Assembly (NCBI GenBank): GCA_029979565.1 | Contig: JAPOHG010000001.1 | Coordinates: forward strand, 1-64,000 | Reading direction: 5' to 3' | DNA: 64,000 nt | From: a bacterium | GTDB lineage: Bacteria; Bacteroidota; Bacteroidia; Flavobacteriales_D; Sanyastnellaceae | In this document: positions 34,887 to 44,670 of the stretch, in pieces | How the letters are laid out: each line of letters starts with the position of its first letter | Numbering within the stretch: position 1 is the stretch's first letter | The notes under the pieces: model-generated | What the model saw: the letters and a program-made list of their open reading frames with translations, nothing else | The model's database searches: none | What the model was told of the DNA's origin: nothing | Position numbers and translations under genes: made by a program

Positions 34887-35602
34887 CAACACACCTGCAT
34901 TCCAAGGGCCAAACAATACCCCTGATGGCCAAGCCCACGGAGCAAGCCAAAAGTCCACCGGTGCGACCGGGATTCGTGACTGCCATGAATCCCCAAGTAT
35001 CCTGGCAACATTCGCCAACTCAATCCCATCTTCGACAGGGAATTGATGCGAACAGTCCATTGCCAATTCACCGCCAGTCCAGCGGATGTCCATGTGGCCC
35101 TTGCCCGCAATTGTTGGCCGTTCCTTTGTGCGAATCCAGTCAATTGAATCACCAGTTCTTCCCTCGATTGCATGCGCGGCAAGCGCCCTTCTGGAACAAG
35201 GGCAATGGCCAAGGTTGCGGACTCCCCATCGCTCCCGATTCCCTGGAACAGCAAGTGCACGTTGGGACGCCATAATCCTCTGCTCCCAGTGCTTGTCGAC
35301 CATCGACGCGCCAAGCAACCCACTCGGAATTGAGCGGATACTTCCGGGGAAAGTGGAATGCTCGGACCCGTACACATTTCAAAACGGGTATGGGTGCCAA
35401 TTCGAACAATCCCTGAAGACAACGACCAAGCCGATGGCAAAAGCAACCGCTGATTTACGGCCACTGTTTCTCCAGCGCTCCACGATTGAAATTGCCAGGC
35501 ATTCGCTCGGATCCAAGGCAACTCTTGAACCCATCCCGGATGTTGCCCCAGTCCGGATACCGGCCCAATCAATCCCGTCAAAATCACCCAAATCCTCCAC
35601 AT
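34886..35602 (-). CDS. Short secreted protein, possible eroded LamG-like domain
   Basis: 238 residues starting MWRIWVILTGLIGPVSGLGQ, a plausible signal peptide. I do not recognise it with confidence. The later stretch YLGIHGSHESRSHRWTFGLL resembles the end of a lectin-like N-terminal domain found in Bacteroidota proteins that carry lamin-tail domains, and NVHLLFQGIGSDGESATLAI fits an earlier strand. It could be a diverged, stand-alone copy. In-frame ATGs at 35614 and 35626 are alternative starts. The TGATG junction couples it to the next gene, and the OstA-like gene ends 68 bases upstream. Confidence 0.55.
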   Translation of the reverse strand: MWRIWVILTGLIGPVSGLGQHPGWVQELPWIRANAWQFQSWSAGETVAVNQRLLLPSAWSLSSGIVRIGTHTRFEMCTGPSIPLSPEVSAQFRVGCLARRWSTSTGSRGLWRPNVHLLFQGIGSDGESATLAIALVPEGRLPRMQSREELVIQLTGFAQRNGQQLRARATWTSAGLAVNWQWTVRINSLSKMGLSWRMLPGYLGIHGSHESRSHRWTFGLLRGLGHQGYCLALGMQVC

Positions 35603-35670
35603 TGCTTGAACCATCCGCTCGTGCAAGGTTCAACCCCACATCGCTCATGGAACTTCCAATGTGCAGCCGT

Positions 35671-37206
35671 TCACTCGCGCTTAACTTCCGGCGCGTTCAC
35701 CCAATTCAATCCCTCCAACACAGGCGCAGCGGCATCGCCTGATTTCCATTGCCCCTCTGGTCGATCCAACAAGACAATTCGTTTCACCTCACCTTCATCA
35801 AAGTCCATGCGCATTTTGCTGCACAAGGCACGGTTGAATTCAGCGCAAGGGGCGTCGGCCTCGGAATCAAAATACACCGATTGCGCATTCCCATTGACCC
35901 AAATGGCCTCCAAGGTGCCCGATTCAAAACGGCCCGTGATTTCCCGTCCAGCAATTTGTTGGAAACACGATGCGCTGTCAACGGGCATCATCAAACTGGC
36001 ATGACCCGCCGCGCGCAAGGACTCCGGGCGGTTTTCAAACACAGTCCATTCCAAGGAATCGGATTGAAGCAACCAGCCTTCCATCCACATCTTCGGTGCG
36101 CGCTTGAGGTGAACACGGTCTGCATCGGTGTCCCATGTAAGGGTATCGCACGTGGCCGATGCGTCACCCTGGCTCAACGCAACGGCGGGCCAAACGGTCG
36201 TTAACCCACCAACCATTGAAATGGTGTCTGCAATCAACTTCAACGTGTCCTCTTCCGCTGCATCAACCCAACTGGCGCGGCGTTCGGGCTTACCGGCCAC
36301 CCAAACATCATATGCTCCTTCCCCGCGAATCAACCGCTCCGCATAATTCCCAGACAAGGTCCATTGCTCGGCCGTATCTGTGATCTCCACCTCCCCGACC
36401 GCAGTCGCAGGGAGCAGGCTATCCGGGGGGAGGTGAACGCTGTCCGCCTCGAGCCACACCTCCTCATTGCGCAACTTTACCCCGGGGATTCCGGCCCCAC
36501 CAAACCAACCTGATTCGGTCACCACATCGAATTCGCCGCTGCTGCAACGCAATTCAAACTGACCATCCGTAGTGCGCAAATGAGAAGGACCGTGAAACGA
36601 GAACTGGTCCATCGCTTCACGCCAATGAACGCTGTCGGAATCCAGGGTGTAGTCGGCATTGTCCATGTGCACGGCACCGCCGAGCAGCAAGAGAGCCGAC
36701 TTCGCTTGGTACTTACCGTATTGGAAATCCACAGACCGGCCGGCATCTTCCAACCGACCTCCGGACGGGAGCATGGCCACTTCGCGTTTCAAATGATAGC
36801 GCAGCAAGGTGCATGTCAGCTCGCCGGCGTCCGCATCGAGTTGAACCCGGTGTTCGTCGAAGGAACGAGCACGAACCCATTGGGTCTCTGGATTCAATTC
36901 CATCTCGTCGGCACGCAACGTTTGAGGTCCATCCGTCAGCAATACATTGCCCATGGTCCGGAAGGTGCCATCGTCATACCGCCACGCACTGTCGCAGCGC
37001 AGGCGGCTCTCCTCCATTCCCAAAACCACGTCGCCAATCAACCGTTGCACGTCCAGCTGAGATCGATCGCGGAGAATGGCATCGGCCTGGAGGATTTGGA
37101 TGCGAATGGGTTCGTTTTCTTGCCCAAAAGCCAGCGTCGGAATCGCTCCCACAAACCCCAAACAAAGGGCGGACAACCAGATTTGAAAGCGACTTCCGAA
37201 ATACAT
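35671..37206 (-). CDS. OstA/LptA-like lipopolysaccharide transport protein
   Basis: 511 residues with a signal peptide (MYFGSRFQIWLSALCLGFVG, cleavage near AFG-Q). The mature protein carries repeated beta-jellyroll strands of the OstA/LptA type: ILQADAILRDRSQLDVQRLI, then GDVVLGMEESRLRCDSAW, GNVLLTDGPQTLRADEMEL, GGAVHMDNADYTLDSDSVHW and GEVEITDTAEQWTLSGNYAE. These proteins bridge the periplasm in lipopolysaccharide export. It is longer than E. coli LptA (about 185), as is usual for the Bacteroidota OstA-like form. I chose the start at 37206; the open frame continues to 37395 but runs through the tRNA-Leu gene on the other strand. An lptC gene lies at 57954. Confidence 0.85.
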   Translation of the reverse strand: MYFGSRFQIWLSALCLGFVGAIPTLAFGQENEPIRIQILQADAILRDRSQLDVQRLIGDVVLGMEESRLRCDSAWRYDDGTFRTMGNVLLTDGPQTLRADEMELNPETQWVRARSFDEHRVQLDADAGELTCTLLRYHLKREVAMLPSGGRLEDAGRSVDFQYGKYQAKSALLLLGGAVHMDNADYTLDSDSVHWREAMDQFSFHGPSHLRTTDGQFELRCSSGEFDVVTESGWFGGAGIPGVKLRNEEVWLEADSVHLPPDSLLPATAVGEVEITDTAEQWTLSGNYAERLIRGEGAYDVWVAGKPERRASWVDAAEEDTLKLIADTISMVGGLTTVWPAVALSQGDASATCDTLTWDTDADRVHLKRAPKMWMEGWLLQSDSLEWTVFENRPESLRAAGHASLMMPVDSASCFQQIAGREITGRFESGTLEAIWVNGNAQSVYFDSEADAPCAEFNRALCSKMRMDFDEGEVKRIVLLDRPEGQWKSGDAAAPVLEGLNWVNAPEVKRE

Positions 37207-37239
37207 CGCCTGCAAGTTCCATCGAAATATTCGTATTCC

Positions 37240-37247
37240 TACCTTTG
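37240..37247 (+). promoter_or_regulatory. Minus-7 promoter box of tRNA-Leu
   Basis: TACCTTTG matches TAnnTTTG. It ends 17 bases before the first base of the mature tRNA, giving a leader of about 12 bases. Confidence 0.55.
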
Positions 37248-37264
37248 CACCCCTTTCTGACTGG

Positions 37265-37349
37265 GCGGGTGTGGTGAAATTGGTAGACACGCTGGATTTA
37301 GGATCCAGTGCCGCGAGGCGTGTGGGTTCGAGTCCCTCCACCCGCACCA
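37265..37349 (+). tRNA. tRNA-Leu (anticodon UAG)
   Basis: The acceptor stem GCGGGTG pairs with CACCCGC and is followed by discriminator A and an encoded CCA. The anticodon arm is CTGGA-TTTAGGA-TCCAG, giving anticodon TAG (UAG), which reads CUA and other CUN leucine codons. A long variable arm (GCCGCGAGGCGT region) confirms class II leucine. The T arm contains GGTTCGAGTCC. With CCA the gene is 85 bases. It is transcribed divergently from the OstA-like gene and upstream of tig. Confidence 0.97.
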
Positions 37350-37432
37350 TTCGGAAAGCATGAACCAAAAACGCTTGAACAAAGGCCATCAGCAAACGCT
37401 AACGTCATTCTCCAAGCTTTCTTACATCGCCT

Positions 37433-38788
37433 ATGCAAATCGATCGCAACCCCATCGACGAGCTCACTGCTCGACTGACCGTAACCGTTGAACCTGCGGA
37501 CTACGAATCCCGCGTTGAGAAAATCCTCAACGACTACCGCAAGAACTCCACCTACCCTGGATTCCGCAAAGGAAAAGCGCCTATGGCCTTGATCCGAAAG
37601 CAGTATGCAGCACCGGTCCTCGCCGATGAAATGAATAAGATCATTTCGGAAGAATTGAGCGCCTACATCACCAAGGAAAAGCTCGATATACTCGGCAATC
37701 CCATCCCGGAAACCAGTACCGAAGCGTCGGGAAATTGGGAAAAGCCTGAAAACTTCACCTTCGCCTACGAAATCGGCCTCGCTCCTGAAATCAACTTGAG
37801 TTTTGGACGCAGCGCCAAATTCACACGGCACGTCATCAAAGTGGATAAAAAGGCCATCGAAGCCGCTGTCACCGATCACATGCGCCGCCACGGCAGCATC
37901 AGCGAACAAGAAGTCGCGTCCGATACGGATTTGCTCATCGGCCACTTCACGCAATTGAATGATGCGGGCGAAGTGTTCGAAGGGGGCGTCGAAAGCGATT
38001 CCAACATCGCACTCGAGCACCTCGACGACAAAAAAACCCGAAAAGCCCTCACCGGCGCCAAAGTGGGCGATGCTTTTGAGGTGGATCCACATAAGGTTTC
38101 GCACGGACACGATGATCTGGGTAAAATGCTCGGCATCAGCCACGAACAAGTCCATGATTTGAAGGGGAATTTTCGCTTCGAAGTCAAAGAAATCAAGCGC
38201 CTCACGCCGGCGGAGAATGACCAAAGCCTGTGGGACAAGGTCCTCGGTAAAGACGTCGTCAGCACCGAAAAGGACTTCCGTGCGAAGGTCGCTGATGAAT
38301 TGACCGCACAATTCGACCGCGATGCAGAGCACATCTTCCGCCGACGGTTTGTCGTTGACCTCATCGAGCACATGAAAATTCAGATGCCCGACGCCTTCTT
38401 GAAGCGTTGGATCCAGATGAACAACGAAAAACCACTGACCGACGAACAGCTGGAGAAAGAATATCCCAGTTACGCGGATTCCATGCGTTGGCAGTTGCTG
38501 CAGCAAGCGGTCATGAAGGACGCTGACATGCGGGTGACCGGTGAGGAACTCGAAGAAGAGGCGAAAAAAGTCATCGGAGCGCAATACGCCCAGTACGGCA
38601 TGCCATTGGAAGGTGAAATGCTGGACAACTTTGCGAAGAATGCATTGGCCAATGACGATGAACGACGCCGAATTGCCGACATCATCATCGAGCGTAAAGT
38701 GGTGGATAATTTGAAACCGCGGGTCAACATCAAAGACAAAAACGTCTCCTTCGAAGATTTCGCTAAAGTAGCAGCAGAGGTCCGCTGA
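37433..38788 (+). CDS. tig: Trigger factor, ribosome-associated chaperone
   Basis: Trigger factor binds uL23 at the ribosomal exit tunnel and shields nascent chains. The 451-residue product has the N-terminal ribosome-binding domain with the signature YPGFRKGKAP (about 41-50). The middle region holds the FKBP-like domain (about 150-240) and the rest the helical C-terminal arms. Active-site aromatics of the prolyl isomerase domain are poorly kept (LLIGHFTQLNDAGEVFEGGV), so isomerase activity is doubtful, as in other Bacteroidota. It leads the tig-clpP-clpX-mutS run. Confidence 0.95.
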   Translation: MQIDRNPIDELTARLTVTVEPADYESRVEKILNDYRKNSTYPGFRKGKAPMALIRKQYAAPVLADEMNKIISEELSAYITKEKLDILGNPIPETSTEASGNWEKPENFTFAYEIGLAPEINLSFGRSAKFTRHVIKVDKKAIEAAVTDHMRRHGSISEQEVASDTDLLIGHFTQLNDAGEVFEGGVESDSNIALEHLDDKKTRKALTGAKVGDAFEVDPHKVSHGHDDLGKMLGISHEQVHDLKGNFRFEVKEIKRLTPAENDQSLWDKVLGKDVVSTEKDFRAKVADELTAQFDRDAEHIFRRRFVVDLIEHMKIQMPDAFLKRWIQMNNEKPLTDEQLEKEYPSYADSMRWQLLQQAVMKDADMRVTGEELEEEAKKVIGAQYAQYGMPLEGEMLDNFAKNALANDDERRRIADIIIERKVVDNLKPRVNIKDKNVSFEDFAKVAAEVR

Positions 38789-38900
38789 AGGCAGCCGGGT
38801 CGAGTCGGCTCGGATTTATCAAGAAGACCCGTTCACAAAAGATTCCTAATCGGCAGCAAATGCGCGCGCCGAAAAGGGGAATCGTCCGTACTTTTATAAC

Positions 38901-39578
38901 ATGACCGATCGCAACGACTTTCTCAAGTATGCCGTCAAAGACCGCGGCATGAGCAGCCAAACTGTCCGGGATTATATCTCGCACGCATACGGCCCTGAAA
39001 ACCTGACCCGTACCGTCATCGAAGAACGCCAGATGCCCTTCCGCGAAGTGGATGTGTTCTCGCGTTTGATGGCTGACCGCATCATCTTCTTGGGCACAGG
39101 TATCGACGATTACATCGCCAACATCATTCAGGCGCAACTGCTTTTCCTCGAGTCAACCGACGCGACCAAGGACATCCAGATTTACATCAACAGCCCCGGC
39201 GGCTCCGTGTATGCTGGACTCGGGATTTACGACACCATGCAGTACATCCGCCCGGATGTCGCCACCATCTGCACCGGCATGGCTGCGTCCATGGGGGCCG
39301 TACTGCTTTGTGCAGGTGCCACCGGAAAACGCACCGGCTTGAAGCACAGCCGAGTCATGATACACCAGCCCTTGGGTGGCGCAAGCGGCCAGGCCTCAGA
39401 CATTGAGATCACGGCCCGCGAAATCCAGAAGCTCAAGAAGGAACTCTACGCCATCATTTCTCACCACAGCGGTCAAACCGAAAAGAAGGTCTGGAATGAC
39501 TCCGACCGCGACTACTGGATGATTGCATCCGAAGCCAAGGAGTACGGCATGATTGACGAAGTCCTCGAACGCAAGTAA
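38901..39578 (+). CDS. clpP: ATP-dependent Clp protease proteolytic subunit
   Basis: ClpP forms the double heptameric protease chamber that works with ClpX. The 225 residues contain the catalytic Ser130 in [16 protein letters not shown] and His155 in [11 protein letters not shown], and the usual acidic residue later in the chain. The N-terminal segment of about 35 residues before [19 protein letters not shown] is longer than in E. coli and may be processed. clpX follows after 11 bases. The gap of 112 bases to tig holds no gene that I can see. Confidence 0.97.
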   Translation: MTDRNDFLKYAVKDRGMSSQTVRDYISHAYGPENLTRTVIEERQMPFREVDVFSRLMADRIIFLGTGIDDYIANIIQAQLLFLESTDATKDIQIYINSPGGSVYAGLGIYDTMQYIRPDVATICTGMAASMGAVLLCAGATGKRTGLKHSRVMIHQPLGGASGQASDIEITAREIQKLKKELYAIISHHSGQTEKKVWNDSDRDYWMIASEAKEYGMIDEVLERK

Positions 39579-39589
39579 ATTTCACCTCG

Positions 39590-40804
39590 ATGAGTGACAC
39601 CCCCATCCACTGCTCGTTTTGTGGGCGCAGCAAGGAGGACGTTGAAGTCCTGATTGCCGGCGTTACCGGACACATCTGCGACCATTGCATTGAGCAGGCT
39701 GAGGGGATTTTGCGCGAGGAGAAAAAAGCAGCACCGGCCGGAGCGGCCTTTTCCTTGAAGCTCCCGAAAGAGATCAAGGAGCACTTGGACACCTATGTCA
39801 TTGGGCAAGAGGAAGCGAAGAAAACGGTCAGTGTTGCCGTGTACAATCACTACAAACGCATCCTCAATCCCTCACACGACAACGAAGTCGAAATCGACAA
39901 GTCCAATGTCATCCTCCTCGGAGAAACGGGAACGGGCAAAACCCTGTTGGCGCGGACCATCGCGCGCATGCTTGACGTGCCGTTCTGCATTGCTGACGCC
40001 ACGGTATTAACCGAAGCGGGTTATGTGGGCGAAGACGTAGAAAGCGTGCTCTCGCGTTTGCTCCAAGCGGCAGATTACAACGTTGAGCAGACAGAGCGCG
40101 GCATTGTCTTCATTGACGAGGTCGACAAAATTGCGCGCAAAAGCGATAACCCTTCCATCACGCGTGACGTGAGTGGTGAAGGGGTCCAACAAGCATTGCT
40201 CAAATTGCTGGAAGGTGCAGAAGTTAGTGTACCCCCACAAGGCGGTCGCAAACACCCTGAGCAAAAGCTCGTCACCATAAACACAAAGAACATCCTCTTC
40301 ATCTGTGGAGGAGCATTTTCCGGCATCGAGAAAATCATCGAGCGAAGGGTCAACCGTTCTTCCATAGGCTACCAAACCGATGAAGAACATGTCAACGACG
40401 AAAACCTTCTGCAGTATGCGGCACCAGCCGACTTAAAGAGCTTTGGGCTGATTCCTGAACTCATCGGTAGATTCCCTGTATTTACCTACCTCAATCCCCT
40501 CGATGCGTCTGCCCTCAGGCAAATCCTGACCGAACCCAAAAACGCCTTGTGCAAGCAATACGTTGAGTTGTTCAAAATGGACGGCATCGCGCTCAAATTT
40601 GATGCCTCCGGATTGGACTACATGGTCGAAAAAGCCGTGGAATTCAAACTCGGTGCACGGGGACTTCGCAGCATCATGGAAGCCGTGTTGAACGATGCGA
40701 TGTTCGAATTGCCGGGAACCAAGGAAAAAGAATTGACCGTTACCCGCACTTTTGCCGAAAAACAATTCACCGATAACCACCAGTCTGGGTTGCGTGTGGC
40801 CTGA
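39590..40804 (+). CDS. clpX: ATP-dependent Clp protease ATP-binding subunit ClpX
   Basis: ClpX is the AAA+ unfoldase that feeds substrates to ClpP. The 404-residue product starts with the zinc-binding domain [12 protein letters not shown] ... GHICDHC (four cysteines), which recognises adaptors. The AAA+ core follows: Walker A GETGTGKT, Walker [32 protein letters not shown]-like pore-region segments (GYVGEDVES), [19 protein letters not shown] and the sensor-2 region [15 protein letters not shown]. It lies 11 bases after clpP and 6 bases before mutS. Confidence 0.98.
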   Translation: MSDTPIHCSFCGRSKEDVEVLIAGVTGHICDHCIEQAEGILREEKKAAPAGAAFSLKLPKEIKEHLDTYVIGQEEAKKTVSVAVYNHYKRILNPSHDNEVEIDKSNVILLGETGTGKTLLARTIARMLDVPFCIADATVLTEAGYVGEDVESVLSRLLQAADYNVEQTERGIVFIDEVDKIARKSDNPSITRDVSGEGVQQALLKLLEGAEVSVPPQGGRKHPEQKLVTINTKNILFICGGAFSGIEKIIERRVNRSSIGYQTDEEHVNDENLLQYAAPADLKSFGLIPELIGRFPVFTYLNPLDASALRQILTEPKNALCKQYVELFKMDGIALKFDASGLDYMVEKAVEFKLGARGLRSIMEAVLNDAMFELPGTKEKELTVTRTFAEKQFTDNHQSGLRVA

Positions 40805-40810
40805 CCCCCC

Positions 40811-43453
40811 ATGGCCAAGAAAGCGACACCCCTTATGCAGCAATACAATCGGGTTAAAGCCGATTATCCCGAGGCGCTGCTTCTATTTCGGGTAGGTGAT
40901 TTCTATGAAACCTTTGGAGACGATGCCGTCAAAGCAGCGGATGTCTTGGACATCGTGTTGACCAAACGGGGCAATGGCAGTGCAAGCGAAGTGGAGCTTG
41001 CAGGGTTTCCGCACCATTCACTCGACACCTATCTTCCCAGGTTGGTTCGAGCGGGCCACCGCGTTGCGGTATGCGACCAACTCGAGGATCCAAAAAAAGC
41101 GGTGGGCATCGTCAAACGCGGTGTCACGGAGCTGGTCACGCCGGGGGTCGCTTTTCATGACCAAGTGCTCAACGCTCGGACCGACAATTACCTCGCGGCC
41201 GTACACGGCGATAAGACGGGTTACGGACTCGCCCTTCTGGACATTTCAACTGGCGACTTTGCCACAGCTCAAGGGGATGAAGCGCTCATCGACCGCTTGC
41301 TCCGCGCGCACCAACCCGCCGAGGTTTTGGTGTTGAAGGGCCATACATCAGCATTCACAGAAGCATTTGGCAGCGACTGGCATCTGAGCCGGTTGGACGA
41401 CTGGGTCTTCAAATCCGATTACGCCCAAGAGCGAATCCAAAAGCAATTCGAAAACAAATCCCTCAAAGGTTTCCAACTCGATGCTCGACCGCTGGCTTTG
41501 CTCGCGGCAGGAGCCGTATTGCACTACCTCGACCACGCCAAACACGACCGGCCGAAACACGTTCGCACCATCCGCACGCTTCGCGAAGACGGCACATTGT
41601 GGATGGATCGTTTTACCATCCGCAACCTCGAACTCGTTCAACCCAACCACAACGACGGCACATCACTTGCCCAGACCATCGACCGAACCGGATCACCCAT
41701 GGGAGCTCGGATGCTCCGCCGGTGGCTCATCATGCCGTTAACCGACGTCGATGCCATCAACCAACGCCTGGACGCGGTAGAATGCCTCAATGGCAAGGAG
41801 GATTTGCGCATGGGGTTCCAGGCGCTATTCAAATCTACAGGTGACCTTGAGCGGCTCGCATCAAAAGCCAGTACCGGGCGGATCAATCCGCGGGAACTGG
41901 GGCAACTCCGACAGGGGTTGGAAGCTGTACAATCCATTGCGGCACTGTCAGCCGGTGAAGCACCTCTCCTTCCCTACCTCGAACGGCTGACCCCATGTGA
42001 CCACCTTCTTGAGCGCTTGCGTTTGGAATTGGTCGAGGAACCCCCGGTCAACCCCGCGAAGGGCCAAGTCATCCAACAGGGTGTGAGCGCTGAATTGGAT
42101 GAACTGCGGACGTTGAAAAGCAATGCGCAAGCTGCGCTCGACGCCATCTGCGCACGGGAGACGGAGCGCACGGGCATTTCATCACTCAAAATTGCGTACA
42201 ACCAGGTGTTTGGCTATTACCTCGAAGTCCGCAACACGCACAAAGACAAGGTGCCGGCGGAATGGATCCGCAAGCAGACCTTGACCCAAGCCGAACGGTA
42301 CATCACCGAAGAGCTCAAAGAACTCGAAGCCAAGATCCTCGATGCGCAAGAGCGCACTGCTTCATTGGAACTCGCCTGCTTTCAGAACCTCGTTCAAGCC
42401 GCTGCAGAGCACATCGGGGGCCTGCAGCAAAACGCACACGTCATTGGAGCGTTGGACGCCCTCACCGGTCTCGCCCAAGTAGCGATTGATAACGATTACG
42501 TGCGACCCCGGCTAAACGATGAACAAGGCATTCAAATCAAAAACGGACGACATCCGGTCATTGAACGTGCGCTCAAACCCGGCGAAACGTACATCGCCAA
42601 CGACGTCGCGCTCCACCCCGATAGCAACCAAATCCTGATGATAACCGGGCCGAACATGGCCGGTAAATCGGCTTTGCTTCGGCAAACGGCACTCATCTGC
42701 CTCATGGCGCAAATGGGCGGGTATGTGCCAGCAGCATCTGCGGATCTGGGTGTCCTCGACCGCATCTTCACACGGGTTGGTGCATCGGACAACATCTCCT
42801 CCGGAGAATCGACGTTTATGGTAGAAATGAACGAGACCGCTGCCATCCTGAACAATCTGACATCGAGGAGTTTGGTGCTTTTGGATGAAATTGGAAGGGG
42901 TACCAGCACGTACGACGGCGTGAGCATTGCTTGGTCGATTGCGGAATACTTGCACGAACACGTCCACAAAGCGCTGACCCTTTTTGCGACCCACTACCAC
43001 GAACTGAATGCCATGCAGGAGCGGTTTCACCGCGTTGTCAACCTGAATGTCACGGTTCGTGAAGTGGACGGTAAAATCATTTTTCTCCGCAAACTTGCCC
43101 CAGGTGGCAGCAACCACTCGTTTGGCATCAACGTCGCCCAATTGGCAGGAATGCCAACGCCTATTTTGCGTCGGGCCAAGGAGGTGCTGAAGCAATTGGA
43201 ATCGAGTCGCAAAAAGTTGGACCAACAGGACGACGGGACCACACCGACACCCGACGCCTTTCAGGTCCCGATGGCCTCAGACGTTCAACTCAGTTTTTTC
43301 CAATTGGATGATCCGGTGTTGGAACAAGTGCGTGAGCAAATCCTCGACCTGGACATCGATAACCTCACGCCCGTCGAGGCATTGATGAAACTGAATGAAA
43401 TCAAAAAAGTGGTTTCGGGAAGCGCTGCGGCAACTAACTCAGAACGTAGCTAA
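40811..43453 (+). CDS. mutS: DNA mismatch repair protein MutS
   Basis: MutS recognises mismatches and recruits MutL. The 880 residues include the mismatch-wedge motif in GDFYETFGDDA (Phe and Glu of F-x-E) near residue 32 and the connector and lever domains. The C-terminal ATPase has P-loop TGPNMAGKSALLRQTALI, DNISSGESTFMVEMNETA, Walker B LVLLDEIGRGTSTYDG and the ATHYHEL motif. The C-terminal 100 residues form the dimerisation region. The 3' end overlaps the convergent ald gene by 15 bases. The position after clpX is unusual enough to note, but the frame is complete. Confidence 0.97.
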   Translation: MAKKATPLMQQYNRVKADYPEALLLFRVGDFYETFGDDAVKAADVLDIVLTKRGNGSASEVELAGFPHHSLDTYLPRLVRAGHRVAVCDQLEDPKKAVGIVKRGVTELVTPGVAFHDQVLNARTDNYLAAVHGDKTGYGLALLDISTGDFATAQGDEALIDRLLRAHQPAEVLVLKGHTSAFTEAFGSDWHLSRLDDWVFKSDYAQERIQKQFENKSLKGFQLDARPLALLAAGAVLHYLDHAKHDRPKHVRTIRTLREDGTLWMDRFTIRNLELVQPNHNDGTSLAQTIDRTGSPMGARMLRRWLIMPLTDVDAINQRLDAVECLNGKEDLRMGFQALFKSTGDLERLASKASTGRINPRELGQLRQGLEAVQSIAALSAGEAPLLPYLERLTPCDHLLERLRLELVEEPPVNPAKGQVIQQGVSAELDELRTLKSNAQAALDAICARETERTGISSLKIAYNQVFGYYLEVRNTHKDKVPAEWIRKQTLTQAERYITEELKELEAKILDAQERTASLELACFQNLVQAAAEHIGGLQQNAHVIGALDALTGLAQVAIDNDYVRPRLNDEQGIQIKNGRHPVIERALKPGETYIANDVALHPDSNQILMITGPNMAGKSALLRQTALICLMAQMGGYVPAASADLGVLDRIFTRVGASDNISSGESTFMVEMNETAAILNNLTSRSLVLLDEIGRGTSTYDGVSIAWSIAEYLHEHVHKALTLFATHYHELNAMQERFHRVVNLNVTVREVDGKIIFLRKLAPGGSNHSFGINVAQLAGMPTPILRRAKEVLKQLESSRKKLDQQDDGTTPTPDAFQVPMASDVQLSFFQLDDPVLEQVREQILDLDIDNLTPVEALMKLNEIKKVVSGSAAATNSERS

Positions 43454-44656
43454 GAGCAGGTCCAAGTCTTTGTGCGCCAAGCCCGATTCCTCCGCCAAGC
43501 CCGCGTGCGTGACATTGCCTTGAAACATGTAAATGCCCGACCGTGCAAAGGGGTTCTTGCGGATCGCTCCATCCACGCCGCCGTCGGCTGCAAATTCCAG
43601 CAACAACGGGGCCATGATGTTGCTCAGGGCTTTGGAGGCCGTGCGGCTTACCCGTGAAGGAATGTTCGGCACGCAGTAGTGAATGACATCCAGTTCAGTA
43701 AAAGTTGGTCGTTCGTGTGAGGTCACTCGGCTGGTTTCGAAGCAGCCTCCTCGATCGATGGTAACATCGACGATTACCGTACCTCGGCGCATACCCGCAA
43801 CCATCGGCTCCGAAACAATTAGCGGGGCCCGCTGTCCAGAGCCGCGAATGGCTCCGATGGCAACGTCTGCGGTCTTGAGGGCCTCCTGCAACACAGAAGG
43901 CTGGACCGTACTGGTCCACAGCCGCTGTCCCAGGTCATTCTGCAGGCGAATAAGCCGGTGCGGGCTGTTGTCGAACACCTTCACAGTCGCGCCCAGACCT
44001 ATGGCTGCTCGCGCCGCAAATTCACCCACGGTGCCGGCTCCGATGATGACCACCTCGGTCGGGCGCACGCCGGATACCCCACCGAACAACGTTCCTCTTC
44101 CCTCCGGACCTGCAAGCAATTCGCCCGCAATGAGCACCGAAGAGTTCCCTGCAATTTCGCCCATGGCCCGCACCAGTGGGAATATCCCGTTGGCGTTTTG
44201 GAGAAAGTCCCAAGCAATCGCCGTGGTTTTCTTCTGGGCGAGCGCCGAAAGCACTCCTTCGGACTGAACAGTCCACTGCAAGGCACTGATCAGGGTTTGC
44301 CCAAGGCCCATCAGGTCCACCTCCTCAAGGGTGGGCGGCTCAACTTTGATGACCATGCCCGTTTGGAAAACCTGCCGGCGGTCGTAGACAATGCGCGCGC
44401 CGGACTCACTGTAGTCGGAATCTTGGTAATGTGCCTGTTCCCCTGCACCCGATTCGACGAGCACTTGGTGGCCTCGAGCCACAAGCAAAGCAACGGCTTC
44501 GGGAACCAAGGCCACGCGCTTTTCCTGGAAACTCTCTTCCTTGGGGATGCCGATGACCAGTTCACTTGTGCGCTCGGAGATCTGAAGGACCTCCTCTTGA
44601 GGCAACAACGCTGCCTCACGTGCCAGTGACTGAATCCGTTTCTTATTGTCGCTCAT
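43439..44656 (-). CDS. ald: Alanine dehydrogenase family protein
   Basis: NAD-dependent alanine dehydrogenase, converting L-alanine to pyruvate and ammonia or the reverse. The 405 residues contain the N-terminal substrate motif IGIPKEESFQEKRVALVPEA and the Rossmann nucleotide-binding segment VVIIGAGTVGEFAARAAIGL. VDVTIDRGGCFETSR and VPNIPSRVSRTASKALSN are family signatures. The N terminus is about 30 residues longer than in typical Ald, as in the Bacteroidota form. It is the last gene of porX-tsaE-ald, 14 bases after tsaE. Confidence 0.93.
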   Translation of the reverse strand: MSDNKKRIQSLAREAALLPQEEVLQISERTSELVIGIPKEESFQEKRVALVPEAVALLVARGHQVLVESGAGEQAHYQDSDYSESGARIVYDRRQVFQTGMVIKVEPPTLEEVDLMGLGQTLISALQWTVQSEGVLSALAQKKTTAIAWDFLQNANGIFPLVRAMGEIAGNSSVLIAGELLAGPEGRGTLFGGVSGVRPTEVVIIGAGTVGEFAARAAIGLGATVKVFDNSPHRLIRLQNDLGQRLWTSTVQPSVLQEALKTADVAIGAIRGSGQRAPLIVSEPMVAGMRRGTVIVDVTIDRGGCFETSRVTSHERPTFTELDVIHYCVPNIPSRVSRTASKALSNIMAPLLLEFAADGGVDGAIRKNPFARSGIYMFQGNVTHAGLAEESGLAHKDLDLLLATF

Positions 44657-44670
44657 CGCAGCACAAATTA

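Noticed and set aside
34887-35375. N-terminal extension of the 500-residue gene
   Set aside because: The stretch is already coding in another frame of the same strand, and the ATG at 34886 overlaps the stop of that gene neatly.
37265-37349. tRNA-Leu 3' end as an integration site
   Set aside because: No integrase, no direct repeat of the tRNA end and no foreign gene block nearby; ordinary housekeeping genes flank it on both sides.
37207-37395. N-terminal extension of the OstA-like gene
   Set aside because: The frame is open but runs through the tRNA-Leu gene; the signal peptide begins at the ATG at 37206.
37298-38584. 428-codon minus-strand open frame opposite tig
   Set aside because: It is rich in Phe from reversed Glu codons, has no family features, and overlaps the tRNA-Leu gene at its end.
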